From assembly GCF_001598415.1 (NCBI RefSeq), contig NZ_BCYX01000001.1, positions 1 through 64,000 on the forward strand: a DNA stretch of 64,000 nucleotides. Direction: 5' to 3'. Positions 19,092-27,221 of the stretch are shown here, one piece after another (the stretch's first letter is position 1; every line of letters begins with the position of its first letter). Under the pieces are notes generated by a model. That model ran no database searches. It was not told where the DNA came from and saw only the letters and a list, made by a program, of their open reading frames with translations. The position numbers and the translations under genes were made by a program. This DNA comes from Sphingomonas mali NBRC 15500 (GTDB lineage Bacteria; Pseudomonadota; Alphaproteobacteria; Sphingomonadales; Sphingomonadaceae).

Positions 19092-20021
19092 ATGAAGCAG
19101 AACTTCACAGTCCGGCATGGTGCGCTCGACGGGGTCGAGACATTTCTGAGCGTCGCCCGCTATCGCAGTTTTCGCCGCGCTGCCGCTGCGCTCGGTGTCA
19201 CGCCGTCGGCCGTCAGCCAATCGGTGCGGACGCTCGAAGCGCGGATCGGCGCGGCGTTGCTGACCCGGACCACGCGCAGCGTCGGCCTGACCGAAGCCGG
19301 CCAACGCTTCCTCGACCGGGCTGGGCCCGCCTTTGACGAGCTCGTCGCCGCCAGCGAAGCGGCGCGCGATCTGGGGCAGCGCCCTACCGGATTGTTGCGC
19401 CTCGCCGTACCCCGATCCGTGGTGCCGTTGATCCTTGAGCCGGTGATCGCGTCATTCTGCGAGGCCTATCCCGAGATAGAATTGGAGATCGCCGCGAGCG
19501 ACGAGATGGTGGATATCGCTGCTCGCGGTTTCGATGCCGGCATCCGCCTCGGCGAACTGATCGCGGCCGACATGATCGTGGTGCGGCTAACGCCGCCGTT
19601 CCCGTTCCACGTCGTCGGCAGCCCCGATTATCTGCGCGGGCACAAGCCGCCGGCCCGAGTGGAGGACCTCCGCGATCATGCGTGCCTGCGCCTGCGCCGT
19701 TGGAACGGATCGATCGCGCCTTGGACCTTCGCCGTTGGTAACGATGTAATCGAAGCGGCGGTGTCGGGGCCGCTGATCGCGCACGATTACCCCACCCTTC
19801 TCGGTGCCGCGATGCAGGGCCTGGGGCTCGCGCAAGTCCCTGGCCCGATCGCCGAGGCAGCGATTGCGGATGGCCGGCTACAAGCGTTGCTGACGTCTCA
19901 GGCGATCATGACGCCGGGCGTCTTCCTTTATCATTCCGGCAAACGTCAGATGCTGCCGAAACTCCGCGCATTCATCGATCACATGAAAGCGCCTCGACGC
20001 ATGGCGGCGGAGGGCGGTTAG
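19092..20021 (+). CDS. LysR-family transcriptional regulator
   Basis: A 309-aa regulator. The N-terminal winged helix-turn-helix is clear (FLSVARYRSFRRAAAALGVTPSAVSQSVRTLE, residues 17-50), followed by a periplasmic-binding-protein-like effector domain. It probably controls the divergent membrane protein gene at 18449-18973; an interrupted inverted repeat (GGTCGCT / AGCGAC) lies in the 118-bp gap. Effector unknown. Confidence 0.9.
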   Translation: MKQNFTVRHGALDGVETFLSVARYRSFRRAAAALGVTPSAVSQSVRTLEARIGAALLTRTTRSVGLTEAGQRFLDRAGPAFDELVAASEAARDLGQRPTGLLRLAVPRSVVPLILEPVIASFCEAYPEIELEIAASDEMVDIAARGFDAGIRLGELIAADMIVVRLTPPFPFHVVGSPDYLRGHKPPARVEDLRDHACLRLRRWNGSIAPWTFAVGNDVIEAAVSGPLIAHDYPTLLGAAMQGLGLAQVPGPIAEAAIADGRLQALLTSQAIMTPGVFLYHSGKRQMLPKLRAFIDHMKAPRRMAAEGG

Positions 20022-20046
20022 TCGCGGAACGAAAGGGCTGCCCCAA

Positions 20047-20637
20047 TCAGCTGTCGATCCGGTAATGGATCGGCTTGAAGGTGCCGCCGTTCGAATCCGG
20101 CGCCGAACAGGCGGTCAGTCCGATGACGAGGTCGATCTCCGCCCGGAAGGTAATATGATCCCCGGCCTTGCTCCGCGGCGGCAGCACCTTCAGTTTCCCT
20201 GTCCGTCCATCGACCGGCACGTTCATGAAGCAGTTGAACGCGACCGGGATGCGGTCAGGCCCGATGCCATAAGGCGCCAGTGCCTCGGCGAGATTGCCGA
20301 AACAGCCGCGATGCGGCGGCAGATCGGGATAGAAATGGTGGAAGGTATCGATCGAACACGGCGTCAGCAGGAAATCGTGGCACCCGACCGTATCCTCGAC
20401 GATCGTCAGCATCGCGCGCGAGCGGTTGGAATATAATTCATGCCCGGTCGTCAGCGCGATCGTCTCGGCATAATCGAAGGTGCGGCCCGATGAGATCACC
20501 TCGTCCACATCCTCGGCGTTGAACGCGAGCAGATCCGCCACTTGCTCGCCCCTGGGATCGATCACCGTCAACAGCGCGCCGCGAGGCAACGGGAAAGCGG
20601 TGCCGCTCCGTTCCGGAATGACGATCTCGCTGCTCAT
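20047..20637 (-). CDS. DUF1989 (urea carboxylase-associated) family protein
   Basis: A 196-aa protein with the DUF1989 pattern: DPRGEQVADLLAFN near the N-terminus, TPCSIDTFHHFYP, FNCFMNVPVDGRTG and IGLTACSAPDSN. Family members accompany urea carboxylase and related nitrogen enzymes and are thought to act on guanidino or urea compounds, but no reaction is settled. Conserved Cys/His residues suggest metal binding. The start at 20637 overlaps the stop of the YqcI/YcgG gene (ATGA), showing tight coupling. Confidence 0.8.
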   Translation of the reverse strand: MSSEIVIPERSGTAFPLPRGALLTVIDPRGEQVADLLAFNAEDVDEVISSGRTFDYAETIALTTGHELYSNRSRAMLTIVEDTVGCHDFLLTPCSIDTFHHFYPDLPPHRGCFGNLAEALAPYGIGPDRIPVAFNCFMNVPVDGRTGKLKVLPPRSKAGDHITFRAEIDLVIGLTACSAPDSNGGTFKPIHYRIDS

Positions 20638-21320
20638 TTCGCCTCGCCGCGATATTCGAACGGAGGCTCCCAATCCTCATCCACCGCGCGGCCCGAATAT
20701 TGCCGCGCCTCGCTGACCTCTCCATGACGCGCCAGCATCGGATTGCGCGACCCGGCAAGATTGTCGTCCCGCACCAGGATCTTCTCGCGCAGCCCTTCAT
20801 ATTTGCCGGCCTCGCGCAGCCGCTCGAATTGGTCGTGGAGGTTGAAGACGAGGGTCGGCTGCTCGAACCGGCGAGCCGGACGGCTAGCCTTGGGATGAAG
20901 GCCGACGATGAAGAACGCCTCGCCCCCGAAGCTCAGCGAGAAATGCGGGTTGCCGGGATCGGCGCTGACACGTGAGTCATAGGCCTGACCGCGCCAGACG
21001 TCCTTGTCGTGGAGCGACTGGACGCGATCCCATAGCGCGCGTTCGAACGCTTCTTCGTCGAGATTGACGGGGCCCTGGAAAACGACGGCGAAGCTCTGGA
21101 ATATCGCCGGATCGTCGCGATACGCCCCGGTGAAGCGCAACAGCGCCTCATGGATGCGCAAATCGTCCCAGGCGCTGTCGATATTATCGCAGGCAAGAAC
21201 CGTCAGGCGACCGCGCGCCAGCGCCGATTTCGCGCCGACACAGGGAAATGACGCGGCTTCGACATGAGCGAAAAGTTTGCGTTCCAACGCGTCCTGAGCG
21301 GTGTGAGTCCAATGAAACAT
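20634..21320 (-). CDS. YqcI/YcgG family protein, GntA-like heme-dependent N-hydroxylase
   Basis: A 228-aa protein of the YqcI/YcgG family: FPCVGAKSALARG near residue 25, an ACDN/DDLRIHEALLRF stretch, and HFSLSFGGEAFFIVGLHPKASRPAR with the His-Pro motif of the family. A relative, GntA, is a heme-dependent N-hydroxylase of guanidino compounds in guanitoxin synthesis; that role here is an extrapolation. It is the upstream partner of the DUF1989 gene, a pairing seen in many proteobacteria. Roughly 230 bp of apparently non-coding DNA lies upstream, in which I see nothing distinctive. Confidence 0.75.
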   Translation of the reverse strand: MFHWTHTAQDALERKLFAHVEAASFPCVGAKSALARGRLTVLACDNIDSAWDDLRIHEALLRFTGAYRDDPAIFQSFAVVFQGPVNLDEEAFERALWDRVQSLHDKDVWRGQAYDSRVSADPGNPHFSLSFGGEAFFIVGLHPKASRPARRFEQPTLVFNLHDQFERLREAGKYEGLREKILVRDDNLAGSRNPMLARHGEVSEARQYSGRAVDEDWEPPFEYRGEAK

Positions 21321-21550
21321 GGGGGTAGTGAAGATCCTTCTGGAAATCGCTGGTCAAGGGATGCTCAACCGCCGGCCGGTCCGAGCACGGATGGCAGGTC
21401 TACTGGCGCCCGGCCGCTTCACCGTCAGTGCGACAGCGCATAGTGACCGAACGCCCATCCGCCCGGTAGGTTTCGGGCGATCTGATGTCGCTCAATACGA
21501 TTACCGTGTGCGGTCCGCTGGTTTACCCAGCCAGCCGACATAGCGGCGGA

Positions 21551-22078
21551 TCAATGGCTCGCCGTCGCCCCCTGCGCGCGCAACTCGAGATATTTGCGCG
21601 TGATGGCTGGCAGGCTCTCGTCGCAGAACCGCGCCATGGCGAGTTCCTCGTCCAGCGTTCGTTGCAGTAGCGGCAAGGCACTGCCGAACCCACCCGTCTC
21701 CGCGACGGTGATCAACGATTTGTAGCTCGCCACCTCGAAATTCTCGAAGGCGAAATTGGCGAAACTGTTCTTGAGGATTTCGTCGGGTGCCAAGACATGG
21801 CCCAAAGCGGCGAGGTTGCCGACCAGCCCCAGGGCGGTATCCTTTACCACCGACGCCTTCTCGTCGAGCGACTGCAGGATCTCGTCGAGCCGTTCGATCT
21901 GTCCCTCGGTTTCGACACGATGCGCCTTCAGCCGCTGCGCCACTTCGGGATAGTGGCTCAAATGATCGATCTGACGGTCCATCAACGCCAGCGCCTGGTG
22001 CTCCAAAGCGTGGGCGTTGCGCAGACCCACGACAAACACGTGTTGAACCACGTCGGCGCGTTCGAGTGTCTCAGCCAT
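21551..22078 (-). CDS. DUF892 (YciE/YciF-like) ferritin-like protein
   Basis: A 175-aa helical protein of the DUF892 type, a ferritin-like four-helix bundle (HALEHQALALMDRQ, ETEGQIERLDEIL, SFANFAFENFEVASYKSL, DEELAMARFCDE) with Glu/His residues spaced as in di-iron proteins. Relatives are made under osmotic, envelope or oxidative stress. Two ATGs are adjacent; 22078 gives better spacing from GGAG. It lies 32 bp downstream of the manganese catalase gene and is probably co-transcribed. Confidence 0.8.
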   Translation of the reverse strand: MAETLERADVVQHVFVVGLRNAHALEHQALALMDRQIDHLSHYPEVAQRLKAHRVETEGQIERLDEILQSLDEKASVVKDTALGLVGNLAALGHVLAPDEILKNSFANFAFENFEVASYKSLITVAETGGFGSALPLLQRTLDEELAMARFCDESLPAITRKYLELRAQGATASH

Positions 22079-22110
22079 CATCTACTCCATCATCTGTAAA
22101 AAGGGGTTCG

Positions 22111-23061
22111 TTATTCGGCGGGTTCGCTGAGCAGCGTGGCGTCCGCCATGTCGGTCGCTCCGCCGAGATCTTCGTCGGTCATCCGGCCGGCACCCGGACC
22201 GGCCCCGAGGTCCGCGCCCGTCGTCGGATTGTGATCGGACCGCGATGCGGTCCGCTGCATCAGAGCCGCGGCCGCCTTCGCGTCGCCGTCGCCCAGTTCG
22301 ACGCTGGCGTCGCCGCTACCGCCGTCGAGCGGAACGCTGCCGGCGACATCATCGACGCGATCCCACTGCTCACCCTCGTTCCAGGCGCCGTCGACATCGC
22401 CGTCACCCTGCGAGGTGTTGACGTACATGCTGGCATATTTGGCGAGCCCGGGAAGCTTGCCCGGCGGGAAGTTGTTCTCGATCGCGTACAACGCTTTCTC
22501 GAAGCTCTTCTGATGCGCGATCTCGCGCGTCATCAGGAAGCCCAGCGCATCCTTGATCCCCGGATCGTCGGTGATGTTGATCAGGCGCTCATAGACGATC
22601 TTCGCCCGGCTTTCCGCGGCGATGTTGGACCGCAGGTCGCACGTCGGATCGCCTCGGCTGTCAATATAGGCGGCCGTCCACGGCACGCCGGAGGAATTGG
22701 TCAGCGCCGGCCCCCCACCATAGAGGATCGCCTGGGTGTGGCTGTCGCCGCCCTTGGTCAGCGACAGATAGAGCTCGGCCTCTTCCATCGCGCCCTCGGC
22801 CAGTTGCGCCTTCACGCCTTTGTTGAGCATCGCGACGATCGACCCGATCACCTCGAGATGGCTCAATTCCTCGGTCGCGATGTCGAGCAACAAATCCTTA
22901 CGACCGGGATCGTCGTCGCCAAGACCTTGCGTGAAATAGCGCATCGCCGCCGCCAATTCGCCGTCCGGCCCGCCGAACTGCTCAAGCAGCAACGAGGCGA
23001 GCACCGGGTTAGGTTCGGACACGCGCACTGTATATTGCAGGCGCTTATTATGCATGAACAT
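22111..23061 (-). CDS. Manganese (non-heme) catalase
   Basis: A 316-aa enzyme that disproportionates hydrogen peroxide at a di-manganese site. Ligand motifs are present: EELSHLE near residue 66 and REIAHQKSFEKAL near residue 180, with the LGDDDPGRKDLLLDIATEE helix typical of KatN-like catalases. The C-terminal 80 residues are a low-complexity acidic/Gly-rich tail. The start at 23061 follows AAGGAG. An EcfG-like promoter lies 26-50 bases upstream, consistent with a stress gene. Confidence 0.92.
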   Translation of the reverse strand: MFMHNKRLQYTVRVSEPNPVLASLLLEQFGGPDGELAAAMRYFTQGLGDDDPGRKDLLLDIATEELSHLEVIGSIVAMLNKGVKAQLAEGAMEEAELYLSLTKGGDSHTQAILYGGGPALTNSSGVPWTAAYIDSRGDPTCDLRSNIAAESRAKIVYERLINITDDPGIKDALGFLMTREIAHQKSFEKALYAIENNFPPGKLPGLAKYASMYVNTSQGDGDVDGAWNEGEQWDRVDDVAGSVPLDGGSGDASVELGDGDAKAAAALMQRTASRSDHNPTTGADLGAGPGAGRMTDEDLGGATDMADATLLSEPAE

Positions 23062-23086
23062 GGATCGTACTCCTTGGTTGACTGGC

Positions 23087-23111
23087 AACCAGCCAAGAGC
23101 ACGGACGTTCC
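23087..23111 (-). promoter_or_regulatory. EcfG-like promoter of the manganese catalase gene
   Basis: On the minus strand GGAAC (23111-23107), 16 bases, GGTT (23090-23087). One mismatch from the general stress consensus GGAAC-N16/17-CGTT. It is placed correctly for the catalase gene at 23061. Confidence 0.45.
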
Positions 23112-23238
23112 GCGTTTTTTCGCGAGGCTAACGTGGGTTATAGCGATATTTCAAATGGATGAACCAACCGGGGACATATGGCTACCGGTCAGCCGAGACT
23201 GGCTGAATGCCGGGCAAGATCGACATAAGCGCCCCGGC

Positions 23239-23478
23239 TCAGGCCTCGATCGCGACCACATCGCGAAAATAGACGACGCCAATCGTGTTGCGCGCCTCGT
23301 CCTCGACCTCGATCTTGTGGTGGAGCACCAAGTGACCGCGCGCCTTGACCGATTCCGCAGCGAAATTGCGCGCCTCATCGGCCGCGCGCCGCATCGCCAT
23401 CGAGGTGTCGGCCAATTCGGCCCCCTCCTCGTCCAACGTGATCTCGTCGTTATAGACGTTGAAATAATACCGGCTCAT
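23239..23478 (-). CDS. Small DUF6894 family protein
   Basis: A 79-aa acidic protein beginning MSRYYFNVYND and containing DEEGAELADTSMAMRRAADEARNFAAE, the DUF6894 pattern common in rhizobia and sphingomonads. No function is known. No strong RBS precedes 23478; an upstream in-frame ATG at 23517 is possible. Its neighbours are catalase and ferritin-like stress genes. Confidence 0.65.
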   Translation of the reverse strand: MSRYYFNVYNDEITLDEEGAELADTSMAMRRAADEARNFAAESVKARGHLVLHHKIEVEDEARNTIGVVYFRDVVAIEA

Positions 23479-23605
23479 CGCGATGGTCAGAAAGCCGCTG
23501 CTGCGATTTGGTTTCATATCTTGCTCAGAATCAATGTGTTTCCGCTCGGCGGCTGCTGAAGGTACGTGTCCCGCGGAACGGAGGCGCGACCCGCCCGAGC
23601 GCGGA

Positions 23606-24088
23606 TCAGGCGGCAATTTCTCGGAGCAGGGCCGCCAGTGTCTCGTCCGTTCCGGCCAATTCGTTTCGGCTCTGTGTCAACGCCTTCTCGGCGTCGTTCA
23701 GCCCGAGCGAGTGAGCGAGCGCGATGGCAGTTTCATAGCTGACACGCTCGGCCTGCACGCCTTTTCGGAACGCGCCGATCAGCGCGATATCGAGAAGAGG
23801 ACCTTGCTCGATCATCGTCGTGTCGCGATGCGCGTCCTCCAGGATAGCGCGCAGCCAGATATTCTCTGCCCCCGCTATGTCTATGCGCAAGGAGGTCGCG
23901 ATGGCCTGAAGGCGGCCCGCACGCTCGCGTCCCTGCCCGATCTCGGACTGCATCACCGCGGCAAACCGGTCATGCGCGATCCGGTCGGCGATGCCGCGGA
24001 CCCGATCGGCCCAGACGCATTCGCCGTCATGAAGGTCCTGCACGGCGAGAACGAAGAGGGCGAGAGAAGTGGTGGCGAATTGGGTCAT
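23606..24088 (-). CDS. DUF892-like ferritin-like protein
   Basis: A 160-aa all-helical protein with the domain plan of the other DUF892 protein at 21551-22078 (FVLAVQDLHDGE, RGIADRIAHDRFAAVMQSEIGQGRERAGRLQ, GVQAERVSYETAIALAHSLG). The N-terminus may begin with a hydrophobic helix. It is part of the same stress neighbourhood. It lies 43 bp after the stop of the apiosidase-fold gene on the same strand but is unlikely to belong functionally to that locus. Confidence 0.7.
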   Translation of the reverse strand: MTQFATTSLALFVLAVQDLHDGECVWADRVRGIADRIAHDRFAAVMQSEIGQGRERAGRLQAIATSLRIDIAGAENIWLRAILEDAHRDTTMIEQGPLLDIALIGAFRKGVQAERVSYETAIALAHSLGLNDAEKALTQSRNELAGTDETLAALLREIAA

Positions 24089-24131
24089 GCCTTTCCGAAC
24101 GCGGCTGGCTCGGCCGGGTTGCGTCAGCGGA

Positions 24132-25721
24132 TCACACCCTCGTCACCCGCAACGCGATCCAGGGCTTGCCAGGCAGCGCAACCTTCGGCCGCGTCGGGTC
24201 CTGCACGTCGTAGTCGTTCTTGCGCGCCATCTTGAACACGCCGTCGACGGGGGTGATGGTCATGTTCCAGGTGTCGATCACGTCGATCCGGTAGCTCTGT
24301 AGCGCCTCTTCGCCACGGCCGGGCAACACGACCTCCCATTCGGTCGGGCGGTCGGCGCCGAAATAGCGAAGGTAATAATGATTGGCCTTGCCGCCGAGAT
24401 GATAGTTCCACCACGCCTGGATCGGCTCGATGCCGGGGACCGGCCCCTCCTCCATGATCTTGCGCAGAAAGGCGAGCCGCGGCGGACTGGTGCCGACCAG
24501 CTTGCCGCCCTGTCCCAGCCACGAGAAATCGGCATTGTGGTTGACGTCGAACGTCTCGCTATGGCCGACATAGGTACCGCCGATCAGTCCGTACCAGAAG
24601 CGTTCGACCATCTCCTCGCCGGTCAATTGGCCCCAGCGTTTGTCCGAATTCCCTTCATAGACCACTTCGTCGAAGATCACCGGCTTGAGCGCGAAGGCAC
24701 GGTGCAGCTCGGCGCGAATGTCGTCGAGCACTGCCGCACCGTTCTGGATGCTGGCATGCGTGATCCAGGGCTTGCGCGCGTCATAATAGGTGTTGATCTG
24801 GTGGATCGAGCGCAGCCGGTCGTGGGGATCGGCGGCGACCAGCACCTGGAACAGATGATCCCAATCGTCCATCGTCTTGGTCTTGATGGCATCATATTCG
24901 TTACCCATCGACCACCAGACGTTGCGATAGGCGCCGAACCGCGCGGCGACGTAGCGCAGGTAACGCTGGTCATCGGCGCGTGTCATGTCGGAATAGCCGC
25001 GCTTGGTATCGTATGGGTGGTAGAGGATGACGTCGGCCTGGATGCCGAGCGCGCCCAGCCGGACGATCCGATTCTCGTAGCGGCGGAAATAGGCCGGGTC
25101 GAAGCGCGCGGGATCCCAGGCCTTCGGCCCGTCGCCCGTCCGCACGAACGGATTGGTCGCGACCGATTCCACGTTGGGAAAGACCAGCATGCGCATCTTG
25201 TTGAACGGCGCGCCGGCAAGCGTCTTCAGCGTCTCCGCGCATCGGGCGTCGGATTGCAGCGCCCAGGAATAGCTGGTCGTGCCGATCTGGCGGAACGGCG
25301 TCCCGTCGGCATATTCGAAATGATAGCCGTCCTTGGTGACGCGCACCGGGCCATGGTTGCCGGCGCTCGGCGCGATCGCCTCGAACGCGCCGGTGCGGCC
25401 GCTGAGCGTGGGCGCGTCGCTCTCGCTGGTCCAGCGCCAATCACCGATCTCGGGCGGGCTGAAGCGGATGCGATAGACGCCGTTGCCATCATAGAAGCCG
25501 GGCACGCGGATCGTCCGTCCACCGTCGGTGAAGGTCGCATGCAAGGTGACGTCGTCGAAGGGATTGTCGGTCTGCGGCCCGTCAAGCGCGATCTCGTACA
25601 CGCCCCAGCGTTCGACACGCTTACTGGCCGAGCGCTTCGTTGCCGCCGATATCGGACCCGAAGCGGCAACCGCTCCCAGCACCATGGCATTGGCCAGCAC
25701 CGCGCGCCGCGAAAGTCCCAT
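24132..25721 (-). CDS. Exported glycosidase with DUF5060, apiosidase-like barrel and DUF5605-type C-terminus
   Basis: A 529-aa secreted enzyme. A twin-arginine-like leader (SRRAVLANAMVLG) comes first, then a DUF5060 beta-sandwich (residues 35-120), a DUF4038/apiosidase-like TIM barrel (120-430) and a C-terminal beta domain. Probable acid/base and nucleophile are Glu275 (WWSMGNEYD) and Glu352 (VIFDEVVYEG). Its substrate is not fixed by sequence: the family relates to GH140 but is a separate branch. It is divergent from the MFS-GH140 operon, and the shared 214-bp gap holds two copies of the locus operator. RBS: none strong; GGAGAGGATGAGG lies just upstream of the ATG. Confidence 0.8.
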   Translation of the reverse strand: MGLSRRAVLANAMVLGAVAASGPISAATKRSASKRVERWGVYEIALDGPQTDNPFDDVTLHATFTDGGRTIRVPGFYDGNGVYRIRFSPPEIGDWRWTSESDAPTLSGRTGAFEAIAPSAGNHGPVRVTKDGYHFEYADGTPFRQIGTTSYSWALQSDARCAETLKTLAGAPFNKMRMLVFPNVESVATNPFVRTGDGPKAWDPARFDPAYFRRYENRIVRLGALGIQADVILYHPYDTKRGYSDMTRADDQRYLRYVAARFGAYRNVWWSMGNEYDAIKTKTMDDWDHLFQVLVAADPHDRLRSIHQINTYYDARKPWITHASIQNGAAVLDDIRAELHRAFALKPVIFDEVVYEGNSDKRWGQLTGEEMVERFWYGLIGGTYVGHSETFDVNHNADFSWLGQGGKLVGTSPPRLAFLRKIMEEGPVPGIEPIQAWWNYHLGGKANHYYLRYFGADRPTEWEVVLPGRGEEALQSYRIDVIDTWNMTITPVDGVFKMARKNDYDVQDPTRPKVALPGKPWIALRVTRV

Positions 25722-25810
25722 CGCCTCATCCTCTCCTGGCGACCGAATTGTGGCTTCGGCCGGGTTTTCCGAGAGGTATCGGGCGCCTCCAGCCGAGTCA
25801 ATTTGGGATT

Positions 25811-25823
25811 ATAATATGATCAA
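25811..25823 (+). promoter_or_regulatory. Locus operator copy A
   Basis: ATAATATGATCAA, matching the locus motif ATAATATGATTAT at 11 of 13 positions. It lies 90 bases upstream of the DUF5060 glycosidase start and 113 upstream of the MFS gene start, in the divergent gap. Confidence 0.6.
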
Positions 25824-25904
25824 TTGCCGCGATGGCACGATCGACAAACCCGGTACCAACGCGCGAAGACTTGCGTCGCTCTGCACCGATGCTACACTCA
25901 GAAA

Positions 25905-25917
25905 ATAATATTATCAT
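25905..25917 (+). promoter_or_regulatory. Locus operator copy B
   Basis: ATAATATTATCAT, matching the locus motif at 11 of 13 positions, only 19 bases before the MFS start at 25936, so a bound protein would overlap the -10 or transcription start of the MFS-apiosidase operon. Confidence 0.6.
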
Positions 25918-25935
25918 ACGCTTTAGACGGAGAGC

Positions 25936-27201
25936 ATGCCAATGACCACGGGGGGCTCCGCGACAGGAGGCTGGCGGGACACGATCCTGGCGGGTCTGGC
26001 CAATTATATCGACGCCGGATCGATCGTTGCGGGCTCGGTGGCGCTGGCATTGTGGCAGGAAGCGTACGGGCTCAGCAACACGACGCTCGGCGTCCTCGGG
26101 GCATTCGGGCCCAACGCGATATCGGCCGGAATCGGCGCGCTGATCGGCGGGCGGCTGTGCGACCTGCTGGGCCGCAAGAAGATCTACCAATACGATATGC
26201 TGTTCTACGCGTTCGGCATGCTGTGGCTGGTGTTCGCGATCAACGCCTGGATGGTCGTGCTGGGATTCTTCCTGGTCGGCCTGGCGGTGGGTGCCGATAT
26301 CCCGGCGTCCTGGTCGCTGATTGCCGAACAGGCGCCCGACGATTCGCGAGGCAAGCATAGCGGCGTCGCACAGGTGCTATGGTATCTCGGTCCGACAGTC
26401 GTGCTGCTGATGTTCCTCGTGCTCTCCCCGCTTGGGCTATTGGGCGCACGGATCGTGTTCGCGCATCTCGCGATCCTGGCGATCGCCCTGACCTTCCTGC
26501 GCGCGCGGATGCACGAATCGAAGCGGTGGCTCGACGCGCAAACCCAGCCAGCCAAGGACCAGCGCCGTGCCAAGCTCAGCGATTTGCTGACCTGGCCGAA
26601 CCTGCGTTCGATGGGTTTCCTGATCGGCATGTACGGCATGTGGAACCTTTGGGCGGGGACCAACGGCTTCTTCTTTCCGTTCATCCTGCGCACGGTCGGC
26701 AATCAGAGCCAGTTTACCGCGGTGGCGGTACAGACGCTGAGCTTCTTCATCGGCATGATGTCGATCTACCTGATCTTCATGCAATTCTCCGACCGGGTGA
26801 ACCAGCGGATGCTGTTTGGCATATCGGCGGTGATCCAGGTGGTCGGCATGTCGTTGCTGGCGATTTTCCCGCTCACGCTACCGATCGCGATCATCCACGT
26901 TTTCCTGATGGCGTTCGGTCAAGGTTTTGGCGCGCAAAGCTTTTTCCAGCTATGGAGCGCCGAAATGTTCCCGACGTTGCTGCGCTCGACCGCGCAGGGG
27001 GTCATGTTCGCGATCATCCGCGTGTCGCTCGGCATTTTCAGCTTCTTCGTACCGGCCCTGACCGCGACCGGCTTCACCACGCTCGCCTGGATCCTGGTGA
27101 GTTTCCTGGTGGTCAGCGGACTGATCGGATTCCTCGGCGCGCCGCGCAACGAGGGCAAGTCGCTCGAGGAAATCGAGGCAGGGATGAAAGCCGCGCGCTG
27201 A
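25936..27201 (+). CDS. MFS transporter, sugar-porter type
   Basis: A 421-aa carrier with 12 predicted helices and the MFS motif GGRLCDLLGRKKIY after helix 2; the second half has SDRVNQRM. It is a likely inner-membrane importer of the sugar released in the periplasm, most likely D-apiose since the next gene, 21 bp downstream, is an apiosidase; L-rhamnose is an alternative. Starts at ATG 25936 or 25942, after CGGAGAG. Two operator copies lie upstream. Confidence 0.85.
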   Translation: MPMTTGGSATGGWRDTILAGLANYIDAGSIVAGSVALALWQEAYGLSNTTLGVLGAFGPNAISAGIGALIGGRLCDLLGRKKIYQYDMLFYAFGMLWLVFAINAWMVVLGFFLVGLAVGADIPASWSLIAEQAPDDSRGKHSGVAQVLWYLGPTVVLLMFLVLSPLGLLGARIVFAHLAILAIALTFLRARMHESKRWLDAQTQPAKDQRRAKLSDLLTWPNLRSMGFLIGMYGMWNLWAGTNGFFFPFILRTVGNQSQFTAVAVQTLSFFIGMMSIYLIFMQFSDRVNQRMLFGISAVIQVVGMSLLAIFPLTLPIAIIHVFLMAFGQGFGAQSFFQLWSAEMFPTLLRSTAQGVMFAIIRVSLGIFSFFVPALTATGFTTLAWILVSFLVVSGLIGFLGAPRNEGKSLEEIEAGMKAAR

Positions 27202-27221
27202 CGCGCGCGAAGGAGGGGAGA

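Noticed and set aside
20150..20162. GTAATATGATCCC, similar to the locus operator motif
   Set aside because: It lies inside the DUF1989 coding region, far from the locus, and matches only at 9 of 13 positions, so it is probably chance.
21321..21550. A small RNA or tRNA gene in the 230-bp gap
   Set aside because: No cloverleaf pattern, no strong hairpin with a U-tract and no conserved promoter are visible.
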